Positions 54,917-64,000 are shown, counted from the stretch's first letter. The stretch: 64,000 nucleotides of DNA from Rhodothermales bacterium (GCA_958296045.1 CATQHT010000003.1:2602814-2666813), one strand, 5' to 3'. Numbers and translations: made by a program. Notes: a model not told the origin generated them from the sequence alone.

Positions 54917-56550
54917 TCGTTTTCGCTGGCCGGTGAGGCCAGGGGCGTGTCGGAGCGTTGCTTGGGGTCTGCTGAGGGTGCCAGCGGAATGCAATGGCAT
55001 ACGGTGACTTCAGTTTTGCCGACGCGTACTTCGCGAACCAAGAGCCGAACCAACTGCTGCCGTTCCGTGATGGACAGGTCCTTTTCGCCTTCGTGCATCC
55101 GCGCCACAAATTTCTGAACACTGTGGGCGAGCGTCAAGGTAGACGCGGCGTCCATCCGATCGGCCTGTAGTGCCCTGAGCTCGGATTCAATGGCCCGCTG
55201 TCGCGTTTGCAGCGGTCCGGTTCGATCGCGCAGCTCGTCCAGATTTATAAGGCCTTGCTGGTATGCATCCACCAGTCGGCGGCTTTGCCTTCCACAGCTC
55301 AGACGCTCCTTTTGCAACTCGTCCTTGCGCCGTTGCGCCGGGCCCTTGTTCCGTGCCGCTTTGGTTCGACGACCAATCTCGGCCTGAATGAGTTCAGGAG
55401 CTTCCAGCAATCCCACCACCGCCTTCCACACCTTTACGTCGAGATCTTCGGCGTTGACGGAGGGGTTGTCGCATACGGCGCCTTCGGGAAACCGCCAGCC
55501 CTCCGTCCCATTACACCGATAGTATTTTCTGCGGCTGTTCTTATGTTGGAGCCGTCCCATCGCATATCCGCAATGCGCGCAGATACATAGCCCCTGCAAA
55601 AGACTTGGCGCACGCGTGTTTCGCACCGAAAAGCGACGGTTATGTTTGCGCCGCTCTTTGGCACGTTGGAAGGTTGCTTCGTCAACAATTGGTGGCACGC
55701 GCAAGGTAATCCACTCTTCTCGTGGACGAGCCGTTCGTGAATACAATCTCCGCACGGCGCCGTTCTTGCTGCGTCCGGTGCGATTGTGCCGAACCCGTTT
55801 CTCCGATGTCATCGTCTTCTGATACGCCGCCTTACCAATGTAAGCCTCATTGCGCAGGATGCTGGAAATGGTGGAGATGCCCCAGTACTTTGCGTGTCGG
55901 GGATTGTGGCCCAGTGCATCCAGTTTCCGTGCCACTACCGGAATGGTGCCGCCCTTTTCGGTATAAAGCTTGAAAATCAGACGCACGACCGCCGCTTCGG
56001 AGGCATTGATCACCAATCGTGCGCCGGAGGTCTCCGTCTTACGGATCAGGTCATAACCGTAAGGGGGCTTGCTGATCATGTTCAGAGAGCCCTGGCGGGC
56101 CCGATAGAGTTTGCCGCGGCGAGAGCGCTCAGCAATCTGCGTACGCTCATACTCTGACAGGACGGACAGAATCTGGCGCAGCAGTACCTGCTGCGGCGTC
56201 GCGTTATCGGGCTCTTCTACGAAGACGATACGGGTGTTGTATCGTTCAAACTCTTCCTGAAGCAGAACCTGATAGGCGAACTTACGACTGAGCCGATCGG
56301 GAGACAAGACCAACACATACGCCAGGACGCCGTGGGCGACCAGGTCGCGCAAGGCGTCCAATCCGGGGCGAGCGAGGGTGGCACCACTGTAGCCGTTGTC
56401 AGCAAAGATCTGCTGCTTATCGATGGCCCAGCCACGCTCACGCGCATTCATCAGCACGGCCTCCAGTTGACTGTTAATTGTCTGCTGGCGCCGCTGGCTC
56501 TCGCTGGATACGCGCACGTACACGGCCGCGATCTTCTCTTCTTGCTTCAT
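54900..56550 (-). CDS. Large serine recombinase
   Basis: The frame from ATG 56550 codes for 600 residues, but the last 50 or so (after about residue 550) are read from IS1634 DNA beyond the left junction, down to a stop at 54748. The resolvase domain starts KIAAVYVRVSSESQRRQQTI, with the catalytic Ser near residue 15. LSPDRLSRKFAYQVLLQEEF and YERTQIAERSRRGK follow. The recombinase domain is about 160-270, then the zinc ribbon (CAHCGY, then YRCNG and C360) and a coiled coil (380-480). Such enzymes join attP and attB and, with a partner, reverse it. Losing the natural C-terminus could affect activity. Confidence 0.9.
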
Positions 56551-56662
56551 GCGAGGATGTATTGTTGTCCGAAATCCAGGGCTGCACCAACAGCTCGTAG
56601 GCCTGGGCTATGCGCTGCTGCGCAGCCCGGTCCGGTTTGTATGTCAGGCGGATGGGACGCAT
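56474..56662 (-). CDS. Small protein overlapping the recombinase start
   Basis: 62 residues: MRPIRLTYKPDRAAQQRIAQ, AYELLVQPWISDNNTSSHEA and so on. It starts right at the end of the ribbon-helix-helix gene and overlaps the recombinase by 77 bases in another frame. The first 35 residues are protein-like. It may be a real small gene of the element or chance. Confidence 0.4.
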   Translation of the reverse strand: MRPIRLTYKPDRAAQQRIAQAYELLVQPWISDNNTSSHEARREDRGRVRARIQREPAAPADN

Positions 56663-56983
56663 TCACGGTGAATCGCTGTCCAAAAGACGCGCCAGCGCTC
56701 GAGCCACCAGCGCCCCCAGACTCACACCGGTATGGCGTGCACGAGCCCGCGCACGCGCAAGCAGAGCCACGGGAATCCGGACACTCAGGGGCGCGGTAGC
56801 CTCCGCCCGAGCCAGCGAAGAATCCGCTTCGCGCGCCGCACGGACGTAACGGGAAGCCTGCACCCGGGAGAGATCGAACCGTGCGGCAAGCATGCGCGCC
56901 GCTTCTGCGGCGCTGTGCTCCCGACACAGCACCTTGGCTGCAGCCACGCGCTCGGCGCGCTCCGTCAGTGTGGCTCGTTTCAT
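56663..56983 (-). CDS. Ribbon-helix-helix / HTH DNA-binding protein of the element
   Basis: 106 residues. The N-terminal half is helical and HTH-like (VLCREHSAAEAARMLAARFD, then LSRVQASRYVRAARE). The C-terminal half reads LSVRIPVALLARARARARHT, then GVSLGALVARALARLL, the strand-helix-helix of RHH repressors. It is first in the element and probably controls the recombinase or guides excision. ATG 56983 lies in an AT-rich segment (56985-57020) likely to be the promoter. Confidence 0.65.
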   Translation of the reverse strand: MKRATLTERAERVAAAKVLCREHSAAEAARMLAARFDLSRVQASRYVRAAREADSSLARAEATAPLSVRIPVALLARARARARHTGVSLGALVARALARLLDSDSP

Positions 56984-57068
56984 GCATCCTATAATACCAA
57001 AACTATATGATCATATGCAAATGATCCATCACTAGGGCCGGGCGAAAACACGATCCAGCCGCAGCAGT

Positions 57069-57090
57069 CTTTTTGATTCCATGTTGTCAC
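57069..57090. other. attR of the serine-recombinase element
   Basis: CTTTTTGATTCC (57069-57080), then ATGTTGT and the shared CAC (57088-57090). Joining this end to the left end gives a near-symmetrical attP around GTCACGAC. Confidence 0.8.
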
Positions 57091-58222
57091 CAATGTGTTC
57101 TACACGGGCCGCAAGAAAGGGGACTTGCTGCGGCATGGTCGCAGCAAGGAAAAACGGTCTGATTGCCCACTGGTGACGTTGGCCTTGATGATGGATGCAT
57201 CGGGGTTCCCCCGCACGGCGGAAATCCTCCCGGGCAATGCCAGTGAGCCTGCCACGTTGCACCAGGCCATTGCACAGCTGAACGGAGCCAAGCCCACGGT
57301 GATTATGGACGCTGGCATCGCTACAGAGGCCAATCTGGCGTATTTGAACGAACAGGATCTGGACTGGATCTGCGTGCAGCGTACGAAGACCCCGCCGGTA
57401 CCCAAAGACGCACCGGATCAAGTCTTCAAGACCGCCAGCGATGTCGACGTGCGTGCCTGGGCACTCCCAGACGAAGGAGGAGAACGGCGCGTGTATCTGC
57501 ACAGTGAAGCCCGACAAGCAGTCAGCGACCAGATTGTTGGAGCAAAGCGTGTGAAATTCGAGGAGGCCATCGCGCACCTGAACGCGGGACTTGCGCTGCC
57601 CAGACGTCTGAAGAACTTCGATAAGGTGCAGATCCGGGTGGGCCGACTCATAGAAAAGTACAAGCAGGTTGCCTACCAGTATGATGTTAAAGTGACCAGG
57701 AAGGCTGGCAGCACCCACGCCGAAAAGATCCGCCTCACACAAAAGCCTGCCTACGAGGCATGTACGGAGGCCCTCGGCGGGTATGTACTGCGCACCAGCC
57801 ACGCCAAATGGTCGGTCAAGAAAATCGCACAGACCTATTGGCAGCTAGGAGAGATCGAACGCACGTTCCGCACCATGAAGTCGGATCTTGGATTACGCCC
57901 GATCTACCACAGTCGGGACCTTCGCATAGAAGCCCACCTCTTCCTGTCCATTCTCGCCTTTCACGCAGCGCATCTGATACGCAGCCGATTGAGAACCGTC
58001 GACATCCACAGCAGCTGGGGCACACTCAAGGTCAAGCTCAACCAGATGCATCGTGTAACAACCGTGCTCCCACAAAACGCAACCCATTGCACCCTGCTCA
58101 AGAAAGACCAGGACCTCAAGCCGTTCCACCGTAAAGTCTTCCGCGCGATGGGGCTCAAAACCGGCACGTACACCCGCAGAATGAAAGCAAGACGCCCCGC
58201 TAAAGGGCACTCGAACATGTAA
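57088..58222 (+). pseudogene. IS1634-family transposase, C-terminal part
   Basis: Continues the gene broken at 54899: NVFYTGRKKGDLLRHGRSKE, KRSDCPLVTLALMMDASGFP, then VIMDAGIATEANLAYLNEQD with the second catalytic Asp, and QTYWQLGEIERTFRTMKSDL with the Glu. It ends AKGHSNM-stop at 58222. The frame is otherwise intact, so clean excision of the recombinase element would restore a full transposase. Confidence 0.9.
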
Positions 58223-58404
58223 AGCACACGGGTCAAACCCGCCCTTCTGACCATCCCTGTATGTCAGGGATGTGTTACCTCACGCAAAAAATCCACTACA
58301 TTGACAAACTTGGGTTACGTCTGGAATGAGTGGCGAGCGGGAGTCATCTTGTGCCCCTAAACGTCCCAATCTGCTACACAACCCGCTGATGCACTGCCAA
58401 TTAG

Positions 58405-58833
58405 TAGACATCCCACCTTATTGACCAGTTGGAATTCGTGAGCGGCCGCTGGGGGTTAGTTGGCGATGTGGGTGCATTCCCCGATGACGGGATCTAGTCG
58501 TGGTAGAATCGGGCGTTTTTGGGTGTTTGCGGCGTGCTCAGGACGGCATTTCGCCCGTCATCAGCGTGTAATAGTGTCGCGCAGGTACAACTTGGTACTG
58601 GGCTCTGGTTGGTCGCCCTTGGGGAGGCTGTGTTATCGTGGCCAGAACGCTGTACGGTTGCCTCTTAGCACAGCCTGGGAAGGCTGTACCAGCGCAGTTT
58701 CCAGGTGTGGGTCCAGAAGATCTCCCACAGCGGTTTAGCGGACTCGGCCAGATAGAATATCAGGTGCCGCGCATGTCTGGCCAGACGACCACCTACCTTG
58801 AGCATGTTCTCCCTGAGGGCATGCACCATGCCT
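58405..58833 (-). pseudogene. 3' remnant of an IS1380-type element
   Basis: Matches 26105-26530 in the same orientation: TTGGAATTCGTG, then GGGCTCTGGTTGGTCGCC, then on the minus strand LRENMLKVGGRLARHARHL and IFYLAESAKPLW. Only the last 45 or so codons and the end of the element remain. Confidence 0.85.
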
Positions 58834-58919
58834 AGTTGGGTCTGAGTGGTCGCTGCCAGGCTGGAACCGTAATGTAGGTAACATTTAGCAATGTGTCACG
58901 CTGTTCGTCGGAATATGCA

Positions 58920-59927
58920 CTATTGTAACGATTCCTGGCGAACAGCAAGCCTCGCGAGGCGAACCATGAGGCCCTCGAGCTCGTCGTAGTAGGCGTCGAC
59001 ATTCATGGAAGCTTTGCGCGACTTCAAGGCGGCCACGGCGCGCTCCAGGTCTTCCTTCTCCCGCCGCGTCGCCGTCAATAGCGCGCCAGTGCCGGTGGCA
59101 GACGGCCGTCTGAGCCAAGTGACCGCAGCCAGGTGGCCGTCTGGGCTCTCGCGCAGCTCCTTAAGGCGTGAGCCTTGGCCATCCCCCGTGTCGTCAATCA
59201 AGGCGTGCTCGGTGGCCAGGTAGCCGCCCGCCTCATAGTGGCTGGCCGTCTGCAGGGCCGCATAACGGTATACCTCCAGCATCGACAGGCGGCCGTTCCG
59301 ATCGAGGTCCGCTGCAGGGCTGCTTAGCGCCTCTACCAGAAAGCGCGGAAAGATCGTCCGGTTGCGCTGCGTGCCGCTACGCGTAGCCGTAACAACAATG
59401 CGCTCGGGAGCACTAAGTGCCGCCACAAATGGTCCGCTGGCGCTCGCGGTGTTGATGAATATTACGCGCGCCGAAGGTAGCGCATCCACCAGCTCCGCGT
59501 AGTCGGTGTCGGCCAAGTCCCGCCGAGCTATGTTGAGCCGGCCCTGCGTGCCGTCATAGCTGCCATGGCCAAAAAGCAATACATAGATATGGTCCTCTGG
59601 CGTCGTACGCTGGGCGAGGAGCGCAAAAGCGCTGCGGATGTTCTCGGCGTTAGCTACGCCGTCTACCACTGGTGCTTCCGTTGCAGACGGCTCGGCTAGG
59701 ATGGTGACATGTTCTGCGTCGAAACCCAACGGACCAGTAAGCGCGGCATGGGCCTGGGTAAGGTACTGCAGCAGGTCCGCAGAGTATTCCGGCGATCCGC
59801 CAAGGCCGCCTATAAGGAGGGCGTGGCGCGCAGGCTGCGCCCGCGCCGGGCTCGCCATGGGCCACAGCGCCACGCCAGACGTCAATAGCGTGGCTAAGGC
59901 AAGCCCTGCCGGCGACGGTAGAGCCAT
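58920..59927 (-). CDS. Caspase-like (C13/C14-fold) exported protein with Ser in place of the catalytic Cys
   Basis: 335 residues from ATG 59927 (34 bases before the end of the VWA gene). A signal peptide is followed by the caspase-hemoglobinase pattern: HALLIGGLGGSPEYSADLLQ, PEDHIYVLLFGHGSYDG with the active-site His (GHG), and RVIFINTASASGPFVAALSA where the Cys of 'AC.SG' is replaced by TASASG. Then come EALSSPAADLDRNGRLSMLE and VYRYAALQTASHYEAGGYLA, usual for this bacterial group. Without the Cys it is likely a non-peptidase or acts with Ser. The C-terminus is a helix. A degenerate copy is at 47985. Confidence 0.75.
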   Translation of the reverse strand: MALPSPAGLALATLLTSGVALWPMASPARAQPARHALLIGGLGGSPEYSADLLQYLTQAHAALTGPLGFDAEHVTILAEPSATEAPVVDGVANAENIRSAFALLAQRTTPEDHIYVLLFGHGSYDGTQGRLNIARRDLADTDYAELVDALPSARVIFINTASASGPFVAALSAPERIVVTATRSGTQRNRTIFPRFLVEALSSPAADLDRNGRLSMLEVYRYAALQTASHYEAGGYLATEHALIDDTGDGQGSRLKELRESPDGHLAAVTWLRRPSATGTGALLTATRREKEDLERAVAALKSRKASMNVDAYYDELEGLMVRLARLAVRQESLQ

Positions 59928-62170
59928 TCCGCGCAAAGTAAAAGGATGGAAAGGATGAACAGGGCCGGCATGTCCCACAAGTATTCTCCGTTAAATACCG
60001 AGGTGCTGGTCCGCCGCTCCCGCAGATTGGTTGGTACCATGTCCGCCTCGTCTGGCGTATAGTAGTGGGCCGCCATACGTTCAAGGTGGGAGCGCTTCAG
60101 CGTGGCATCGAAAAACTCCGCTTGGTCTGGACGGGCGACAAAGCTGCGCTTCTGCCGACCCACGACGCGGCCTGCATGCGTGGCCACCACCTCAAGATGA
60201 TACAGCCCTCTGTCGCGCGGCGTAATACGTGCGGCATAGCCTCCGCTAAGCGCCAGATCCTCGTCAAATCGGAGAGGCAGAACACTGCCGCCTGGCGTCG
60301 TCACCGTGCCTTCGACCTGAGCTCCCTCCAACGCACCGTATTCCTGGTCGTACACATCCACGCGGATCGGTGACTCGGTGCCTGCCTCCAGGTGCCCCTG
60401 GCCGAGGTCCACATCGACCACGTCGGGCGCGGAAGCCGCCATCCATCGGGTCAACTGCTGCCAGAATCGCTCGTGCCGGTAATCGGTGGCCTCCAGCAGC
60501 ATCTGCCATCGCCACGAGCTGCTGGTGGTCATCGCGGCAGCGCGCCCCTTACCATAGCGCTGTACCACCAGAAGCGGCTCCGCGGCACCATAACGGTCGT
60601 CAGGCTTTATTGCCAACACCTGGGCCCCCGCCTTCGGTGTGCCTACATAGTTGATGCTGGTAAGGAGCGGCATGCCAGCCCACAATTTGCGGTTAACTTC
60701 CGGCTCTGGAGATAGCTTCAAAATAGGACTCTGAAGCCCCGCCGCTGTAGGCTCAAAAGCGAAACCCTGCGGCTCCTCGCTGGGGCGGCGCGGGTCTGCA
60801 AACTCCTTAGGGACCACCTGGGCTCGCGAAGCATCCAGATATACCGGCAGCATATCCGCAATGGGACCCGTTACATACACGCCCTCAGAAAAGGTCTTGC
60901 GACCTCCCATCATGAGGAACCCGCCTCCGCGCTCCCGCACGAATGTCTCCATCAGGCGCAGCTGCGAAGGGGCAAATGCGGACGCCTCCACATCGCCTAG
61001 GATAAGCGCGTCGAAGGCGTAAAGCTCCGCAGCATCAACCGGAAACCCTCCCGCCAGCTCTGACGGGCTGCGTACCCCCTGCCGATAGAGCTTGCCAGTA
61101 CCCGTGCGGCTGATCGACGTGAAATCCACAACCTGGTCCTCCTCCAGTGCACGCTTGATGAACTTGAAGTCCTGCCGCAGATGCCCTTCGTAGTACAGCA
61201 CACGGAGCGTATCCCGAGCAGCATCCACCAGCATCGTCTGCGCATTGTTGCGCGTGTTATGTTCATCCGAATCGGCTTCCATGGCCATACGATAAGCATA
61301 GGCTCCCTCCATCGGTGGTTCAAAAAAGAACGAGAGCTGATCTATCTGGCCGTCCCCTTTGAGGGCGCGGTCTTCTTGGAACACCAGCGAGTCGCCAGCA
61401 AAGATGCTAAAGGTGACGGGCGACGACTCCTGGCCCCAGCTTTGGACCCTGACGTCAATTTCGGCGCCTGTGCGCGGTCCGACACCCTTGGTGACCACCA
61501 CATCTAGCAGCTCACGCTCCGCCGCAAAAGACTCCGCTCCCAGGCCGATGATGTGCAATCCTATGCCGCGGGCGCGCAGCGCGTCGGCCGGGTTTTGAGC
61601 CGCGCGCGGCGCCGCGTTGTCCGCCCCGTCCGTCAATAAGACAATACCCGTGAGCGGCAACCCGCGAAAGTCTCGCATCACATGCTCCAACGCGGCACTT
61701 AGATCGGTGCCAGTGCCGCGCGCTAACGCCGGCAGCGTCTCCACACGCACCGCTTGCTCCGCAAAGGTGTAAAGACGCACCTGAAAATCCTCTTCAATGG
61801 CCGCCAACAGGCCGCCCTCCGCCTCGTAGAGCAGCGTTCGGGCCTCTTGCACCCGCTCTTTGCGCTCCGAAGCGTCTTTGAGTGACATGCTTTCGGACAC
61901 ATCCAGCAGCACCGCGACAAAATTCTCGTTGGGTACCACCGTTGGCGTCACCAGCATCGGCTCCATCAGCGGCACGGCCAACAAGGCCAGTGCGCTAAGG
62001 CGCAGCGCACCCGCTACAAGGCGCACCTTGAGCGGCGCTTCGCTGCGAATCAGCATCACCACCACGAGCACGGCAAGCCCCAACAGTATGATGGCGGCTG
62101 GCCAAGGGCGCACGCTCACCAAGCCCTCGGCATACTGGATCGGGCTGAACTTAAAGAGTCGCTCTATCAT
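59894..62170 (-). CDS. VWA-domain membrane protein with a glutamine-amidotransferase-like domain
   Basis: 758 residues. Two N-terminal membrane segments lie at about 23-42 and 50-70 (AAIILLGLAVLVVVMLI; LSALALLAVPLM). A VWA domain follows with the MIDAS D90-x-S92-x-S94 (VLLDVSESMSL) and TGIVLLTDGADN. Then comes a region with Ig-like and GATase1-like features: LYAFDALILGDVEASAF, then RERGGGFLMMGGRKTFSEGV, then RYGKGRAAAMTTSSSWRWQM. A third membrane segment lies at the end (MPALFILSILLLCAEWLY). It starts 8 bases after the DUF4175 stop. Such proteins are conserved in Bacteroidota-like operons of unknown function, probably envelope-linked. Confidence 0.85.
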   Translation of the reverse strand: MIERLFKFSPIQYAEGLVSVRPWPAAIILLGLAVLVVVMLIRSEAPLKVRLVAGALRLSALALLAVPLMEPMLVTPTVVPNENFVAVLLDVSESMSLKDASERKERVQEARTLLYEAEGGLLAAIEEDFQVRLYTFAEQAVRVETLPALARGTGTDLSAALEHVMRDFRGLPLTGIVLLTDGADNAAPRAAQNPADALRARGIGLHIIGLGAESFAAERELLDVVVTKGVGPRTGAEIDVRVQSWGQESSPVTFSIFAGDSLVFQEDRALKGDGQIDQLSFFFEPPMEGAYAYRMAMEADSDEHNTRNNAQTMLVDAARDTLRVLYYEGHLRQDFKFIKRALEEDQVVDFTSISRTGTGKLYRQGVRSPSELAGGFPVDAAELYAFDALILGDVEASAFAPSQLRLMETFVRERGGGFLMMGGRKTFSEGVYVTGPIADMLPVYLDASRAQVVPKEFADPRRPSEEPQGFAFEPTAAGLQSPILKLSPEPEVNRKLWAGMPLLTSINYVGTPKAGAQVLAIKPDDRYGAAEPLLVVQRYGKGRAAAMTTSSSWRWQMLLEATDYRHERFWQQLTRWMAASAPDVVDVDLGQGHLEAGTESPIRVDVYDQEYGALEGAQVEGTVTTPGGSVLPLRFDEDLALSGGYAARITPRDRGLYHLEVVATHAGRVVGRQKRSFVARPDQAEFFDATLKRSHLERMAAHYYTPDEADMVPTNLRERRTSTSVFNGEYLWDMPALFILSILLLCAEWLYRRRQGLP

Positions 62171-62178
62171 CGCTGTGG

Positions 62179-64000
62179 CTACTGCCGGGACAGCGACTCA
62201 TAGTAGCGCTCCACCATGTCGGAGTATTCGGGAGGCACCTCTCCGCGCCGGCTCCCATAGAGGCGGTCTTCCATGCGGATGATGTCCAGGGCTTGGACGA
62301 GGGATGCTTCGAGCTGATTGAGCGCCTCATACACATCCCTTTCGAAAAAGGCTTTGGCCGACTCCTCATCCAAGAGGACGCCGGTGTGGTCCGCCCCGGT
62401 CAGCGCACGCTGCATGCCACCCAATGCCTGCTGCGCATCCCCGCTGCCCTGCATCAGAGAGCGCAGCTGCTCCTGGGACCGCTCAAGCTGACTCAGCAGG
62501 CGCGCTTCCAGGCCTCGCCGGTCGTCTTCAGCACCCTGGGCGCGCAGCCGCTCCGCGTCGGACTCCAGACCCTGCAGCTGCTCCTTAAGGTTCTCCACCT
62601 GGCGCAGTGCGGACGCCAGCTCTTCTTCCTCTGTGAGGGGCAGGGAGGCCGCCAGCACGCGCCGTCTCTCCTCGAGTGCCGCCATGTCGCGCAGAATCTC
62701 TTCCTGCATGCGCTGCGCGCTTTCTATCCACCCCTCACTCAGCGCGCGAAAGGAGTTGGCCATATCTCCAGCTACGTTGTCGCGCCGTATCTGCTGTAGC
62801 AGGTTGCGAAGGTTGGCGGTCAGCTCTGGATCCTGGCTCTGTGCTTCCATGCGTTGCGCTTCTTCCATAGCTTGGTGCAGCGCATCCATCTGTTCCATGC
62901 GCTGGGCGTCAAGCACTCGCATCTCTTCTTCTGTGGGGCGAGTCTCTTGCGACGTAACTGCATCCAGCTCTGATGCCAGTTGCCGCTCCTGGTCTATGAG
63001 CTGCCGCAGGTCTTCATCGAGAACCTGAAGCTGAGCGCGCCGCGCGCCGCGCGCTGCCTGCTGCAGCCCAGGCTGCATACGCTGAAGGTCGCGCAGCGCC
63101 TGCTGCTGACGCGAAGCGGCTTCATCAAGGTCGCCGCGCCGCAAGGCGCGGTCCGCTTCGCGCATGTTGCGCAACGCGCTGGCCATCCGACCCTCAGTAA
63201 CACCCTCCTGACTTTGACCCATCGATCGGGTCAGCTGCTCGAGCTGCTCACGCACCTCTTCTTGCTCCCGGCGGAGTCGGTCCACGAAGCGGCGGTAGTC
63301 TTCGCCTTCCCGGTCCTGGGGGCGCTCCAGGTTGGCCAGATCCTGCTGCCGGCGTGCCAGATCTTTGACGGTGCGGGCTGCCTGATCCAGCGCCTGCGTT
63401 TCCTGCGCGCGCTGCTGTTGGACCTCGTACTTGTCTTTGGATATGTCAAGCTCTAGATCCATCAGTTCCGACATGCGCTCTTCGGTGGCGGAAGCACCAC
63501 TACCACCTTGGCCGCGCTGCTGCTGCGCCACCTGGTTCTCCTTGTTCTGGGCGTCAGCGCGCAACAGGGCGGACAGTGCCTCACGCTGTGACGGGAGAGA
63601 TGCCTGCAGCCGATCCTCTTCGAGGTGGGATGCCGCCTGGCCCATAGCGCGGGTTGCCTCCTCCAGATAGGTTACCGTCTGCTGCTGCAGCTCATTGCCG
63701 CGAAGCTCCAGCGAAAACGCCGTCGACTGAATCCGCTCCTCTATGCTGCGCTTCAGGTTCACTTGGCTGCCAACAAGCGCACGAAGCACCTCGTCATAGT
63801 CTTCGTGCTCGCCCCGCTCCCGATCCAAACGCCATGTTGCGGCGATAATCTCCTGCTGACTGACGACGAGGCCGCTTTGCTGCCCGCCACCCTGGCCGCC
63901 GCCGGCTGCCGCCGACACCTGCGTATACGTCTGGTCGAAAGGCATGACCTCGATGAAGTACAGGTCCGTGACGGCCTCCTGCAGCGCGTCGCGCGCCTCG
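62179..64000 (-). CDS. DUF4175-type coiled-coil protein, N-terminal end outside the window
   Basis: At least 607 residues are in the window; the frame is open to the right edge (DALQEAVTDLYFIEVMPFDQ), and an ATG at 63945 is inside the protein, not its start. The visible part is the C-terminal half of DUF4175 proteins: a run of 500 residues rich in Gln, Glu, Arg and Leu forming coiled coils (EERMSELMDLELDISKDKYE; RRQQDLANLERPQDREGEDY; QERQLASELDAVTSQETRPT). It ends with VYEALNQLEASLVQALDIIR and a short tail before the stop. N-terminal membrane segments expected for the family are not visible. It is upstream of, and in one operon with, the VWA and caspase-like genes. Confidence 0.85.
   Translation of the reverse strand, partial: EARDALQEAVTDLYFIEVMPFDQTYTQVSAAAGGGQGGGQQSGLVVSQQEIIAATWRLDRERGEHEDYDEVLRALVGSQVNLKRSIEERIQSTAFSLELRGNELQQQTVTYLEEATRAMGQAASHLEEDRLQASLPSQREALSALLRADAQNKENQVAQQQRGQGGSGASATEERMSELMDLELDISKDKYEVQQQRAQETQALDQAARTVKDLARRQQDLANLERPQDREGEDYRRFVDRLRREQEEVREQLEQLTRSMGQSQEGVTEGRMASALRNMREADRALRRGDLDEAASRQQQALRDLQRMQPGLQQAARGARRAQLQVLDEDLRQLIDQERQLASELDAVTSQETRPTEEEMRVLDAQRMEQMDALHQAMEEAQRMEAQSQDPELTANLRNLLQQIRRDNVAGDMANSFRALSEGWIESAQRMQEEILRDMAALEERRRVLAASLPLTEEEELASALRQVENLKEQLQGLESDAERLRAQGAEDDRRGLEARLLSQLERSQEQLRSLMQGSGDAQQALGGMQRALTGADHTGVLLDEESAKAFFERDVYEALNQLEASLVQALDIIRMEDRLYGSRRGEVPPEYSDMVERYYESLSRQ

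Larger units (their letters stand above)
54900..57090 (-). mobile_element. Serine-recombinase element inserted in an IS1634 transposase
   Basis: The element of about 2.19 kb carries a large serine recombinase, a small frame and a ribbon-helix-helix gene. Removing it restores the transposase frame. Both junctions share CAC and the inner flanks are inverted (GGAATCAAAAAG / CTTTTTGATTCC), as the arms of a phage-type attP are. Confidence 0.85.
54008..58317 (+). mobile_element. IS1634-type element interrupted by a serine-recombinase element
   Basis: Ends match in inverse: left CTCAAGTTTGTCAAT (54011-54025), right ATTGACAAACTTGGG (58300-58314; reverse CCCAAGTTTGTCAAT). It carries one transposase gene, in two parts. 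The nested recombinase element occupies 54900-57090. Confidence 0.8.

Noticed and set aside
58251..58273. Hairpin CATCCCTG / CAGGGATG after the IS1634 transposase
   Set aside because: Short stem without a T run; may be chance or part of the element end.

Overview
The window looks like chromosomal DNA of a GC-rich bacterium of the Bacteroidota/Rhodothermota type. Two proteins carry the C-terminal sorting domain of the type IX secretion system (a complete one in the WD40 protein at 21.0-23.5 kb, a remnant at 52.8-53.0 kb). The right edge holds a DUF4175 / von Willebrand A / caspase-like gene set that I associate with that group. Ribosome binding sites are weak or absent and many genes overlap by ATGA, GTGA or TGATG. 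The assignment rests on protein features only; no rRNA or tRNA gene is visible.

Left part (0-12.5 kb, all minus strand): a type IV secretion segment (virB9, virB10, virD4) is followed by an exported protein of unknown function. Then comes a chaperone-usher pilus operon (two DUF4402 pilin-like proteins, PapD-like chaperone, usher, a larger DUF4402 protein). It runs without a break into exbB, two exbD genes, a TonB/TolA-shaped protein and a lipoprotein.

Middle accessory region (12.5-36.6 kb): about 24 kb of cargo separates virB9 from virB8. It holds a DNA methyltransferase-HNH fusion flanked by diverged direct repeats, fragments of a second virB8/trbF copy, and a type ISP-like restriction-modification protein divergent from an AAA ATPase. 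It also holds a secreted protein with fourteen nearly identical WD40 repeats, an outer-membrane barrel gene, a broken DDE transposase and a nest of insertion sequences. In that nest, an IS1380-type element is split by an IS21-type element (6-bp target duplication), whose istA is split by an IS256-like fold-back element (8-bp target duplication), which contains a DruA(DUF4338)-IS4 transposase. Decayed istB-derived tandem repeats follow.

Right of that (36.6-42.3 kb, minus strand) lies the rest of the type IV operon, in transcription order virB2, virB3, virB4, virB5, virB6, virB8. A ferredoxin-NADP reductase-like gene diverges from it. No virB11, virB1, virB7 or relaxase is seen, so the machine is incomplete here or uses genes elsewhere.

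From 44 to 58 kb there is a second accessory region. It contains an unknown protein with a promoter-like and a terminator-like site and a second methyltransferase-HNH paralogue whose central recognition region differs completely from the first. Then come a decayed copy of the VWA/caspase-like genes, a two-gene unit (DUF4365 nuclease-like protein plus an unknown 385-residue partner), and an AbiJ-like HEPN gene. Last is an IS1634-type element interrupted by a serine-recombinase element whose attachment sites can be read from the sequence. An IS1380 remnant follows. The right edge (58.9-64 kb) is an intact operon for a DUF4175 protein, a VWA membrane protein and a caspase-like protein.

Overall the window reads as a secretion/pilus locus heavily invaded by insertion sequences and by at least five candidate phage-defence genes. 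The best candidates for little-described systems are the DUF4365 pair, the methyltransferase-HNH pair with exchanged recognition regions, the ISP-like protein with its divergent ATPase, and the pilus-ExbBD operon beside the type IV genes.
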